The notes under the pieces were generated by a model. That model did not search any database. It had not been told where the DNA came from and saw only the letters and a program-made list of their open reading frames with translations. Positions 18,104-26,701 of a stretch of 64,000 nt of DNA are shown here, piece after piece. The stretch comes from Mucilaginibacter kameinonensis (GTDB lineage: Bacteria > Bacteroidota > Bacteroidia > Sphingobacteriales > Sphingobacteriaceae), in contig NZ_RCWZ01000002.1 in assembly GCF_003675385.1 (NCBI RefSeq), forward strand, positions 744,001 through 808,000. Direction: 5' to 3'. Position 1 is the stretch's first letter; each line of letters begins with the position of its first letter. A program made the position numbers and the translations under genes.

Positions 18104-19084
18104 ATGAGAATAGTAACCATAGAAGAGCATGTTTCATTTCCGGAGATGAGCGGATTTTTGCCGGCTGATATACTTAGTAAAAGACGACATTCGAGCGCAG
18201 CAGCACAGATGATGCCCAAGCTGGCCGACATCTCCGGCGAACGTTTAACCTCGATGGATCAATGCGGCATTTCTATGCAGGTGCTTTCAGTCGAAAACAC
18301 AGATGTAAATTTATTAGATAGTACTGCTGCACCATATTTTGCCACAAAATACAATAACATGCTGGCCGAAAAGATCAGCGATCACCGCGGGCGTTTTACT
18401 GCATTTGCCCACCTTCCGATGACCGCGCCGATGGCTGCCGCAGATGAATTGGAACGTACGGTAAATGATTTAGGTTTCCGAGGTGCAATGATCAGAGGCC
18501 TTACCAACGGCGAATTTCTGGATACACCTAAATTTGCGCCAATATTTGAAAAAGCCGAAAAACTTGACGTTCCAATCTACATTCATCCGGGACTGCCGCC
18601 GCAAACAGTACTGGACGCATACTATAGTAATGTTGGCGGTAAAACAGGAGCGTTTGAGGCGATAGCTTGCTGGGGATGGGGCTGGCATTCTGAAACGGCT
18701 GTTCACGTACTTCGGCTTTTAGCAGCAGGTACATTTGATAAGTATCCGAAGCTAAAGGTTGTCATTGGCCACATGGGTGAAATGCTGCCTATGATGTGGG
18801 TGCGGTCAAATCGCGCTTTTCAACCGGGTAACGGGGCAGCGAATCAGCGTACACTGGAGGATACTTTTCGTGAGCAGTTGTATATTACCACAAGCGGCTT
18901 TTTTACACAACCACCATTGCAACTGGCCCTGGATACTATCGGTATTGACAACATTATCCTATCGGTAGATTACCCCTTTAGCAGTAACCAGATGGGTATT
19001 GATTTTTTGAATGAAATACAGCTACCGCCTGATCAGGTAGCAAAAATTGCACATGGGAATGCCGAAAAACTTCTTGGACTTTAA
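18104..19084 (+). CDS. Amidohydrolase-2 family (ACMSD/hydroxybenzoate decarboxylase-like) protein
   Basis: The protein is about 326 aa and belongs to the amidohydrolase-related TIM-barrel group that includes aminocarboxymuconate-semialdehyde decarboxylase and gamma-resorcylate decarboxylase. The metal-site motif at the N-terminus is IEEH (E-x-H in place of H-x-H, as in the hydroxybenzoate decarboxylases), followed by IYIHPGLPP, VVIGHMGEMLP and SVDYPFSSN, which supply His and Asp ligands. A GTG at 18098 is an alternative start, but the ATG at 18104 gives the usual family N-terminus MRIVTIEEH. It likely decarboxylates or hydrolyses a small aromatic acid. It is a single-gene unit, convergent with a TonB-type barrel. 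Confidence 0.9.
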   Translation: MRIVTIEEHVSFPEMSGFLPADILSKRRHSSAAAQMMPKLADISGERLTSMDQCGISMQVLSVENTDVNLLDSTAAPYFATKYNNMLAEKISDHRGRFTAFAHLPMTAPMAAADELERTVNDLGFRGAMIRGLTNGEFLDTPKFAPIFEKAEKLDVPIYIHPGLPPQTVLDAYYSNVGGKTGAFEAIACWGWGWHSETAVHVLRLLAAGTFDKYPKLKVVIGHMGEMLPMMWVRSNRAFQPGNGAANQRTLEDTFREQLYITTSGFFTQPPLQLALDTIGIDNIILSVDYPFSSNQMGIDFLNEIQLPPDQVAKIAHGNAEKLLGL

Positions 19085-19128
19085 GTTAAACAGATTTACA
19101 TCGGGCTATGTTTGCTGATTATGAAACA

Positions 19129-21582
19129 CTAAAACTCCCGGTCGTTCAATTCGCTGTTAGGTAATTTTAGCTTGCTGGTAAAACGGTTGAGGTTAAAACT
19201 CAGGTTGATCAATAACATATTGGTTTCATAGATGTAATTAGTAGTTGTATAGAAGTCGGTACCCGAAGTGGTGATCCGTTGTTTGGCCGCGTTAAAAATG
19301 TCGATATTTTGCCAAAGCAATGATGCCGCCAAACGGCCGTTCATAAAAGTTTTCTTTACCGAAGTATTAGGGATAAAATACCGGGAATCTTCGCCCTGGG
19401 CGGTAGGACGCTTAGAAAGGTAGTTAAAGTTAGCCTGCGCGCTCCAGGTTTTACTAAACAGGAAAGCTGTGTTCATATTCAATGTATAGGCCCAGCGCCG
19501 GTTGTTAACGATAAAAGGCTCATCAAGAATGCGGATATCGCCGCTGATATGATAATTATAAGCGTTGGCGCCTATGTATAAGCTCCACCATTTCTTTAGT
19601 TGCAGGTTAGTGCCCATTTCTACGCCTATTTGGGTGGCTGCGCCTGCATTGGTATAAACCCGGTTCAGTATGGTATCAGCATAAACACTGTTAAGGCGCT
19701 GTATCGGGTTTTTGATATGCTGATAATAGCCGGTTAAAAAAAACGTGCCCGATTTAAAGCTATGTGTTAAACCCAGTTCTGCCTGGTCAATAAATTCTGG
19801 TAGCAGATCTGGGTCACCTTCTTCCAGCGTTTCCGAATGCTCACGCTCGGGGATAGGGTTCAGCTCCAGGTTGGTGGTACGGTTAATGCGTCTGCTGTAA
19901 TCGGCCTTAAGCTTCCAACCCTCGCTTAAATTATACTGTATCAATACAGAGCGGAACAGGTTTGACAAATTGAGCCGGTGTACCATTGGATCATAGGAAA
20001 GGGTAACAGACCGGGTGGCATATTCATATCGCAGGCCTCCGTTATATTCCCATTGGCCGGATTTACCTGTATACTGACTATAAACAGCGTTGATAACATT
20101 TTTGGCATGAAGGCTGCCCTGAAACTTGGCCGCGTCTGGCTGCGAAGTGGGAGGAGTAACTAAATAATCAAACTGCCCGTCCTGCGTATCATACCTTAGC
20201 TGGTAACCGCTTTCCAACTTGCCTTTTCCTATGGGCAAGCTATGATCCAACGTTAAGCGATAGCCCGTGATAGGGCGTTTGTAAGGGTTATATACATATT
20301 GGATGGTATCGGCTGTGTTGGGATAATGCTGGTTCCGGTTTTTGGTGTTGCCGTAAAGATCTGCGTGTTCATAAACCATACCCGCAGCCAAGGTTGACTT
20401 ATCCTGAAAAGTATGCGTATAATCCAAGTTGGCCAGGGCAAAGCTACCCTCTTTTGTTTGGAGGTTGGAATTATAATAGGTTGTATTTTTAATAAGCGCG
20501 TTATTGCTCAGGTTTGATGTAGTGTTGTGATAGAGCAGATCTGCAACACGGTCCTGGTAACGTTGACCCAGGAACAGGCCTCCCGAGAAAACATTGGCCG
20601 CGTCTGCCGTGAAGTTGATGGATGCGCGACCGGCATAATTGTACTTTTTGAAACTGCGTTCGCCGGTTGAAGGGACGCGAGTGATAGTGCCTGCAGCAAA
20701 GTTTTTGGTGTAAACATCACCTTCGCGATACCCGGCATTGTCGTTGCGGTTATAGTTACCACCTACCGAAATATCCCATTTGCCTTTGCGGTAATTCAGG
20801 GTGGCATCGGCCCCAAATCGTAAAGGTTTACGCGTATTACCGAAATCGCCGGTACTGGGTAAACCACCCTGTACGTTGGTGGCCAGTGTTACGCCATCTA
20901 TAGCCCCTTTTTTGGTGATGATATTGAGAATACCGCCACGCCCGTCGGGATCGTATTTGGCCGATGGGGAAGTTATCACTTCAATATTCGCTATCGAATT
21001 AGCCGGTATTTGCGAAAGCACGGTTTGCGCATCGATAATAACTGGTTTGCCATTTACAAGCACCATAAAGCTTTCTGAACCTCGCATGCTGATGTTCCCT
21101 TCGCCATTAACAGATACCGATGGCAGGTTTTTGATCACATCAATAGCCGAGCCACCGCGGGCTGCCTCAAACTGACCGGCTCTGTAAACCTGCCTGTCAA
21201 TTTTATTAACAGCATTTACCTGCTGTCCCCTCACATTTACTTCGTTCAGCAGTTTACTGGCCGGTTGTAAAAGCACGTCGCCGAGATTGAGTTGCTGGCC
21301 TTGAGTTAGGCGGATATCTGTTTTGATTATGTCACGGTAGCCGATAAATGCAATTTTTAAGCGATAAGTTCCGGCTGCTATTTTGCCGAATTCGAATACG
21401 CCGTTGGCTTTGGTAACCGTGCCCGCCACCAGGACCGAATCGCCGGAATGGATCATGGCAACGCTCGCATATTCTATGGGCTGATGATTTTGACTATCCA
21501 ATACCCTGCCTTTTAGCTGGGCGGTTTGTGCGAGAAGGAGTACCGGGCTGCAAAGCAGAAAAAAAGCAAACAGTTGTTTCAT
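19129..21582 (-). CDS. TonB-dependent receptor-like outer membrane beta-barrel protein
   Basis: The protein is 817 aa. A signal peptide (1-18, ending LLLAQ) is followed by a carboxypeptidase-regulatory-like domain at about 22-105 (LKGRVLDSQNHQPIEYASV), a plug-like domain at about 125-230 (GSAIDVIKNLPSVSVNGEGNISMRG, SPSAKYDPDGRGGILNIIT) and a barrel of the outer-membrane-barrel family-3 type. It lacks the SusC EIVVVGYG motif and a SusD partner, so it is not a Sus transporter. An AraC-family gene lies 72 bp upstream on the same strand and may regulate it. The ligand is unknown. Confidence 0.93.
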   Translation of the reverse strand: MKQLFAFFLLCSPVLLLAQTAQLKGRVLDSQNHQPIEYASVAMIHSGDSVLVAGTVTKANGVFEFGKIAAGTYRLKIAFIGYRDIIKTDIRLTQGQQLNLGDVLLQPASKLLNEVNVRGQQVNAVNKIDRQVYRAGQFEAARGGSAIDVIKNLPSVSVNGEGNISMRGSESFMVLVNGKPVIIDAQTVLSQIPANSIANIEVITSPSAKYDPDGRGGILNIITKKGAIDGVTLATNVQGGLPSTGDFGNTRKPLRFGADATLNYRKGKWDISVGGNYNRNDNAGYREGDVYTKNFAAGTITRVPSTGERSFKKYNYAGRASINFTADAANVFSGGLFLGQRYQDRVADLLYHNTTSNLSNNALIKNTTYYNSNLQTKEGSFALANLDYTHTFQDKSTLAAGMVYEHADLYGNTKNRNQHYPNTADTIQYVYNPYKRPITGYRLTLDHSLPIGKGKLESGYQLRYDTQDGQFDYLVTPPTSQPDAAKFQGSLHAKNVINAVYSQYTGKSGQWEYNGGLRYEYATRSVTLSYDPMVHRLNLSNLFRSVLIQYNLSEGWKLKADYSRRINRTTNLELNPIPEREHSETLEEGDPDLLPEFIDQAELGLTHSFKSGTFFLTGYYQHIKNPIQRLNSVYADTILNRVYTNAGAATQIGVEMGTNLQLKKWWSLYIGANAYNYHISGDIRILDEPFIVNNRRWAYTLNMNTAFLFSKTWSAQANFNYLSKRPTAQGEDSRYFIPNTSVKKTFMNGRLAASLLWQNIDIFNAAKQRITTSGTDFYTTTNYIYETNMLLINLSFNLNRFTSKLKLPNSELNDREF

Positions 21583-21654
21583 GGCTGATTCTTGCCCAAA
21601 AATACCCTGACGTTTGCAGGGTGCGCGGTAGTATTGCAGCCTTATACGGTATAT

Positions 21655-22458
21655 TTAGTGCCTGGACTGTGATAATTCGCGGTATGCCCCCGGGGTAAGG
21701 TTAGTATTGGTTTTAAAAAACTTAACAAAGTGGGAGGTATCGGTGAAATGCAATACATGCGCAATCTCTTTGATCGGGTGATCTGTGGCCGATAATAAGG
21801 TTTTAGCCTCCAGCAGCAGGCGTTCAGTCAGCATCATCGACGGGGTTTTGCCGTTGGCTTCGCGGCAAACCTGGATGAGCTGGTGTGTGGATACATTCAG
21901 TTCATCTGCATAATCTTTCACATTTTTTGCCCCAGCATCAGTATTATGTAACAGGCTCTTGAACTGATAATATAAGGCGTTTGCGGGCGGCTTTGGGCCC
22001 TTGCCAGAAAGTGCGGCGGTTTTTTCCAGGAGCAGGCGCATATAAGCCATTAGTACCGGGATCTCTGTTTGGGTTTGCGCGTATTCTTCATGAAATAAGG
22101 CCAGTAACTGCATATAAGCGCGGCTGTCCTGCAAATCTATCAGAATATTTAGCTGGTAAACCAGTGCCAGTAGCTGCGCGTCCAACAACTCCTCCTTAAA
22201 CAATACCACATAACCTTTGGGGATCCGGGTAAAATTCCAGCAATGCGTTTGCCCTGGTTTCAGGAAAAATATCATGGGCGGGTTTACCTCGTATATAATA
22301 TCATCTATTACGTGTTCGCCTGCCCCGTCGCTCAAAACAATCAGCTCAAAATACCCGGCGTGTTTGTGCGGCACGGTAGGTTTAATCACTTCCTTAAAAG
22401 GACTGATCTTTAAAATCTGCTCCTGGCCAATCTTTGATTTAAAAGGTAATATGCTCAT
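21655..22458 (-). CDS. AraC-family transcriptional regulator
   Basis: The protein is 267 aa. The N-terminal cupin-like ligand region includes HKHAGYFELIVLSDGAGEHVID and FLKPGQTHCW. The C-terminal double helix-turn-helix lies at about 170-262: first HTH KDYADELNVSTHQLIQVC, second IKEIAHVLHFTDTSHFVKFFK with the closing NLTPGAYRE typical of AraC. It is encoded upstream of, and co-oriented with, the TonB-linked barrel gene, suggesting local control of that receptor (inference). TATTTTTG lies 8 bp before the ATG and could be a -7 element only if the mRNA is leaderless. Confidence 0.95.
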   Translation of the reverse strand: MSILPFKSKIGQEQILKISPFKEVIKPTVPHKHAGYFELIVLSDGAGEHVIDDIIYEVNPPMIFFLKPGQTHCWNFTRIPKGYVVLFKEELLDAQLLALVYQLNILIDLQDSRAYMQLLALFHEEYAQTQTEIPVLMAYMRLLLEKTAALSGKGPKPPANALYYQFKSLLHNTDAGAKNVKDYADELNVSTHQLIQVCREANGKTPSMMLTERLLLEAKTLLSATDHPIKEIAHVLHFTDTSHFVKFFKTNTNLTPGAYRELSQSRH

Positions 22459-22746
22459 GTCTGCTCAAAAATAAGCAACGTATTAAGATCTTCACCGCTT
22501 GTGTAGGGTAACTTTTTCGTGTTTGATAGTACTGTTATATCCACTGTATAAAATATCAGCCTGAACCATATCAATTAATATTACGTTTAGACAGATTATA
22601 TATAATTATAATAGGGAAGGAGCTTACTTATTTGCATGGCATTTCTTTCTATATTTATCAGTTGATATAATTGACAGGGTTATATATTCTGTATAGTTGT
22701 ATAATGTTTAAAAAGTACCGATAGTAAATCGATACAAATAATAAAA

Positions 22747-25608
22747 ATGCCGCTAAAAAGCTTTTTTTTTAAATTCTTAGTAATAACGTTGTTTTTATTC
22801 CCGTGGCGGGTATATGCCGATACGCCCTACCAGGTAGTTTACCTTAAAAACTACAACGCTACGGAGGGCTTGCTCAGTTCGAGGGTTAATTATATCATGC
22901 AAGACAGCCGGGGTTTTATCTGGATAGCCACAGATAAGGGCGTAAGCAGGTTTGATGGTCAGCATTTCAAAAATTTCACATCGGCCGATGGCCTGGAAAG
23001 CAACGAGTGCTTCCGGATAGCCGAAGACAATTATCGCCGGATCTTTTTTTACTGCAGTAATTATAAGGTTTGTTATTATGAAAACGGGCTTATACATAAG
23101 GTTAACTCATCTCAGAAGGTACTTGTATTACCTTTTGCCAATTTCTTTTTTAACCGTTATAATGAGCTTTGTGTAAATTACAGGCTAACTACTAAAGTAT
23201 ATCACTTTGACGAGCTAAAATCAAAAAGGCATACCCTCCGACACCTAAGCGGGTATATTTATGGCTCGGACGGAGAAGAGATTATCCTATCTGAAAATGA
23301 CCTTGATATGCTCGAAAAAGAGCTGTCGGAAGGCCAGCTAAACTATGAAACAGCTAATAACAATACCAGGCCTTACAGATTAGCTATTGAACAAAATCAC
23401 CTGTTATTGATAACTAAAGACTGGGTGCATGTTTATCAGTATGAAAGAAGCGGGATCATTCCTCTTGAGAAATTCTCCTTTACCGGTAACGTGACCTCAG
23501 TTTATCTCACCGGGAAACACACCTTTGCCGTTACCACGGTAAAACAAGGAACATATATTATAGACTATATCACCGGCGAACGAAGAAACTATTTGAATAA
23601 TCATATCACTACCTCAACCCTTATCGACAGAGAAAATAATTTATGGTTTGGCAGTTATGATAAAGGCTTTTTTTTAAGCACCAATCCCGAAGTAAAGGTT
23701 ATTGATCAGGAAAGCGGTTTGGCAAATGAAGATGCTTTAAAATTGGGCATCGCGGGAGGCTACCTTTTTGCCGGGCATGTTTTAAGCACGCTGAGTTATA
23801 TAAAACTTGACGCTAATCCGAGGCCGCCGATAGGCACTATATCCTTAAATCAAAACCGGTCGGACTTTAACCGGATCACCAATCTGCTTACCATTCCGGG
23901 TAACAGGCTCCTTATTGGCACAGATAACGGCATATTCGGATTAGATGTTTCCAAAAATAACCCGTCATCATGGCACCCCGAAAACTATTTTTTCGGCCCA
24001 ATAAAAGGAATTGAGCAGCGGCCTGATACAGTGTATTTTATTTCACAAAACGCAGTTGTTGCATTGTCAAAGCAGTTCAAACGTATAAAAGGTTACAGAT
24101 TTAAACCAGTACGCATGACATCCCTTGCCTGGTTTGACAACAAGCTGCTGATAGGTTCACTTTACGGGTTGTATCGGTTAAAGCCAACCACCAATGATAT
24201 TTATTATGTGCGGGTATTAGCCAATAAAGGGATAAATGCTGTTAAATGCCTGGCCGCAAATGATAAGGCATATGCAGTAGGTACCGAAGCCCAGGGCTTA
24301 TTTTTATTTGCCGGGGAAAGAACGATTCAATTTAACTCGCCTTTGATCTCTTCGGGCGATATCCGTAGGCTGGTATGGACGGATGCTAACACCTTGTGGG
24401 CTTGTACGGCAAATGGGGTAAGTGTTATTAGCTTCAGTAACAATTATCACGATTACAAGGTAAGCCTGATTAATACCAGTAACGGGCTTCCGTCAGATAA
24501 TGTGGCCGATGTAGTAAAATACGGTCTTAATTATTATATAGCGACAGACAGGGGCATAGCAGTTACTCAAAACCTGGGGAACAGGCACCTGCCCAAACCG
24601 GTACTGATTAATGACGGGGCGCCCGGAGCTCAAAATAATTTTACTTACGGCCAGCCGGTTGTGTTTAATTGCGTTGCCTTATCCTACAAAAGCATGGGCA
24701 AAATACAATACCGGTTCAGGCTAAAAGGTGTTGATAAAAATTGGAGTGTTGCACCTACCGGCGAAAAAAGGTTTGACCTGTTGCCTCCGGGAAACTATGA
24801 GCTGGAAGCAGTGGCGGCCGACCGTTTCAACCAATTGAGCTCTTCGCTTATTTTTCAGTTTACGGTGATGCCTTTATGGTATCAGCAGGTATGGCTCCAG
24901 GCCCTGGCTGTTATCAGCGCGATAGTTATAGTGTTTTTGCTGGTACGTAAATACTATCTGTCTATTATCGGCTTACAAAAAAAGGATTATGAAAACGAGC
25001 TTGCCCTGCAACGTGAACGTCAGCGGATTAGTAGTGAAGTACATGACGATTTGGGGGCAAGTATCTCCGGTATTAAGTTACGAACCGAGCTGTTGAGCCG
25101 GAAGGTAGCCGATCAACCCGACTTTCAGGAAATAGATGGCATTCATGAGGCTATTACGGATATATCTACCCAGATGAGGCTGATTATCTGGAGCCTTGAC
25201 CCGGAAAACGATGAGGTAAGTAACCTGGCCAACTTTATTCATAAGCAAGCTATTAAGATATTTGAATTCAGTAATGTAAGCTTTCATGAAAACACCTCGG
25301 TTGGGGAAACTGTAACTATTATCAGTGGCGAGAAGAGGCGGCAGATATACCTGCTTGTGAAAGAAGTTTTAAATAATATTGTTAAGCATTCCAAGGCGCG
25401 AAACGCCTATTTGACAATCAACCTTTATAAGGAACGGCTGCATATCAGCATCCGTGATGATGGCCGCGGTTTTGATCCGGATATTCGTAAGCATGAAACC
25501 ATGGGGCTCCGTAACATTCATGCGCGTGCAAAAAGGTTAAATGCAGAGTTGAAAATTGATACGGCCCCCCGAAAAGGTACATCCGTAAGCATTAAACTAA
25601 GCCTTTAA
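22747..25608 (+). CDS. Propeller sensor histidine kinase (Reg_prop, Y_Y_Y, HisKA_3)
   Basis: The protein is 953 aa. A signal peptide (about 1-24) leads a large periplasmic two-component-propeller region with repeats such as MQDSRGFIWIATDKGVSRFDG, followed by a Y_Y_Y domain at about 625-705 (YRFRLKGVDKNWS, LPPGNYELEAVA). A membrane helix lies at about 716-735, then a coiled linker and HisKA_3 with H766 in SSEVHDDLGASISGIK. HATPase_c contains VLNNIVKHSKA and RDDGRGFD. It differs from hybrid HTCS sensors in having no fused receiver or AraC output; the response regulator is a separate gene 69 bp downstream. The ligand is probably a periplasmic saccharide or envelope signal, by analogy. Confidence 0.94.
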   Translation: MPLKSFFFKFLVITLFLFPWRVYADTPYQVVYLKNYNATEGLLSSRVNYIMQDSRGFIWIATDKGVSRFDGQHFKNFTSADGLESNECFRIAEDNYRRIFFYCSNYKVCYYENGLIHKVNSSQKVLVLPFANFFFNRYNELCVNYRLTTKVYHFDELKSKRHTLRHLSGYIYGSDGEEIILSENDLDMLEKELSEGQLNYETANNNTRPYRLAIEQNHLLLITKDWVHVYQYERSGIIPLEKFSFTGNVTSVYLTGKHTFAVTTVKQGTYIIDYITGERRNYLNNHITTSTLIDRENNLWFGSYDKGFFLSTNPEVKVIDQESGLANEDALKLGIAGGYLFAGHVLSTLSYIKLDANPRPPIGTISLNQNRSDFNRITNLLTIPGNRLLIGTDNGIFGLDVSKNNPSSWHPENYFFGPIKGIEQRPDTVYFISQNAVVALSKQFKRIKGYRFKPVRMTSLAWFDNKLLIGSLYGLYRLKPTTNDIYYVRVLANKGINAVKCLAANDKAYAVGTEAQGLFLFAGERTIQFNSPLISSGDIRRLVWTDANTLWACTANGVSVISFSNNYHDYKVSLINTSNGLPSDNVADVVKYGLNYYIATDRGIAVTQNLGNRHLPKPVLINDGAPGAQNNFTYGQPVVFNCVALSYKSMGKIQYRFRLKGVDKNWSVAPTGEKRFDLLPPGNYELEAVAADRFNQLSSSLIFQFTVMPLWYQQVWLQALAVISAIVIVFLLVRKYYLSIIGLQKKDYENELALQRERQRISSEVHDDLGASISGIKLRTELLSRKVADQPDFQEIDGIHEAITDISTQMRLIIWSLDPENDEVSNLANFIHKQAIKIFEFSNVSFHENTSVGETVTIISGEKRRQIYLLVKEVLNNIVKHSKARNAYLTINLYKERLHISIRDDGRGFDPDIRKHETMGLRNIHARAKRLNAELKIDTAPRKGTSVSIKLSL

Positions 25609-25677
25609 CTACCCCATAATAGGTATAACGAAAGCCGGGACAAATTAAGATATTAGCGTTTTATATTTACCGAAGGC

Positions 25678-26307
25678 ATGCTCCAGATCATTTTAATAGA
25701 GGATAATTTACATTACCGGCGCGGACTGGAACAGATTATTCATGACATGAGCGGAGTAAGCTTGATGGGATCATATACCAATGCCGAATCCGTATTAAAA
25801 AAGATAGATCAGCTTAAACCGGATATTTTCATAGTTGACATCAATCTTGAGGGTATGTCTGGAATTGAATTTATACGACGGGCTAAACCTTTTCTGCCAA
25901 ATACCGAATTTTTAGTGTGTACTATAAACGACGATAATACCAATATTTTTGAATCGTTAAAAAGCGGCGCGACCGGTTATATGCTCAAGGAATCATCGGC
26001 AGATGAGATCAGGAGCGCGATCAACGAGATAGCGGCGGGCGGTTCGCCCATGAGCGCCTATATCTCGCGCAGGGTGATAGCATCATTTAATACAGCATCG
26101 GCAAAGCCGGCTGTTGTTTCCTCCGAAAATCTTACAGAGCGTGAAGTTGAAGTCCTTAACCACCTGGCGCGTGGTCTGCAATACAAAGAAATTGCAGATC
26201 GCCTTGAAATTTCTACAGGTACGGTTAAAAAACATATCCGCAATACCTACGTTAAGCTGCAGGTACAAAACAAAGTGGAAGCCATTAATAAATTCAGGGC
26301 TATCTGA
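25678..26307 (+). CDS. NarL/FixJ-family (LuxR-type) response regulator
   Basis: This 209-aa protein has a receiver domain at about 1-120 with E8/D9 and phospho-acceptor Asp54 (FIVDINLEGMSG), and a GerE/LuxR HTH at about 145-205 (LTEREVEVLNHLARG, YKEIADRLEISTGTVKKHIRN). HisKA_3 kinases normally pair with NarL-type regulators, so the upstream propeller kinase (69-bp gap) is the expected partner. Targets are not apparent. The polysaccharide cluster that begins after the next intergenic region is on the other strand and ends, rather than starts, here. Confidence 0.96.
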   Translation: MLQIILIEDNLHYRRGLEQIIHDMSGVSLMGSYTNAESVLKKIDQLKPDIFIVDINLEGMSGIEFIRRAKPFLPNTEFLVCTINDDNTNIFESLKSGATGYMLKESSADEIRSAINEIAAGGSPMSAYISRRVIASFNTASAKPAVVSSENLTEREVEVLNHLARGLQYKEIADRLEISTGTVKKHIRNTYVKLQVQNKVEAINKFRAI

Positions 26308-26398
26308 TATACCACTTTTTCAGTATTGCGGAGACCGGACGTTAAAGCTAATTTAGCATCATAAAGAAACTGAGGGGTGGAGTTTAAATTTGCTGCCT

Positions 26399-26528
26399 GT
26401 TAGTGATTTAAAACCTAAACCTTATCATAAATCTAAATTCGTGACCGTAAGGTCGCGGGTTTCTTTGCTGAAGCAAAGCAAAGTAGCTAATTTCAGTTTG
26501 CATCATAATGCGATCTGAAATTTTTTTT
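26399..26528 (+). ncRNA. Candidate small RNA or structured 3' UTR ending in intrinsic terminator
   Basis: Three plus-strand hairpins lie in sequence. The first is GTGACC-GTAA-GGTCGC (26441-26456), a 6-bp stem closed by a GNRA tetraloop. The second is CTTTGC/GCAAAG (26463-26478). The third is a composite stem AATTTCAG/CTGAAATT with inner GCAT/ATGC (26489-26522), followed by T through 26528. TAAATTTG at 26385-26392 matches the phylum -7 consensus, placing a start near 26399, but no -33 TTG is visible. The end is well defined and the start is inferred. It could equally be the 3' UTR of the response-regulator mRNA. Confidence 0.35.
26489..26528 (+). terminator. Intrinsic terminator downstream of response regulator / candidate sRNA
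   Basis: An 8-bp stem AATTTCAG (26489-26496) with CTGAAATT (26515-26522) encloses an inner 4-bp GCAT/ATGC helix, and T residues continue to 26528. The T-run is only on the plus strand, so it terminates plus-strand transcription. Confidence 0.6.
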
Positions 26529-26701
26529 ATGAACTTTTTGCAGCCGGGAAGTTTACAGTTTAAGCCGCTTATAAAATCAAAAATTTTAATAGATAATTTT
26601 CAAAACCAGGGATTTTAACTTTTCGTTTTCGGGACGTTTACGTCGGTTGCGGATGGGAGCGGAGAAGCTGAAAGTAGGGTTATTTTGAGAAGTAGAAAGA
26701 T

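Larger units (their letters stand above)
26308..26701. other. 394-bp intergenic region
   Basis: No open frame of note is present. The right half (26529-26701) shows nothing I can assign, and no clear terminator for the minus-strand polysaccharide operon ending at 26702 is visible. The left half contains an exact TAnnTTTG element (26385-26392) and three consecutive plus-strand stem-loops ending in a T-run at 26528, described separately. Confidence 0.6.

Noticed and set aside
22671..22705. TTGACA and TATAAT before the propeller kinase
   Set aside because: Spacing of 23 bp is wrong for E. coli-type promoters, and this phylum uses a different consensus.
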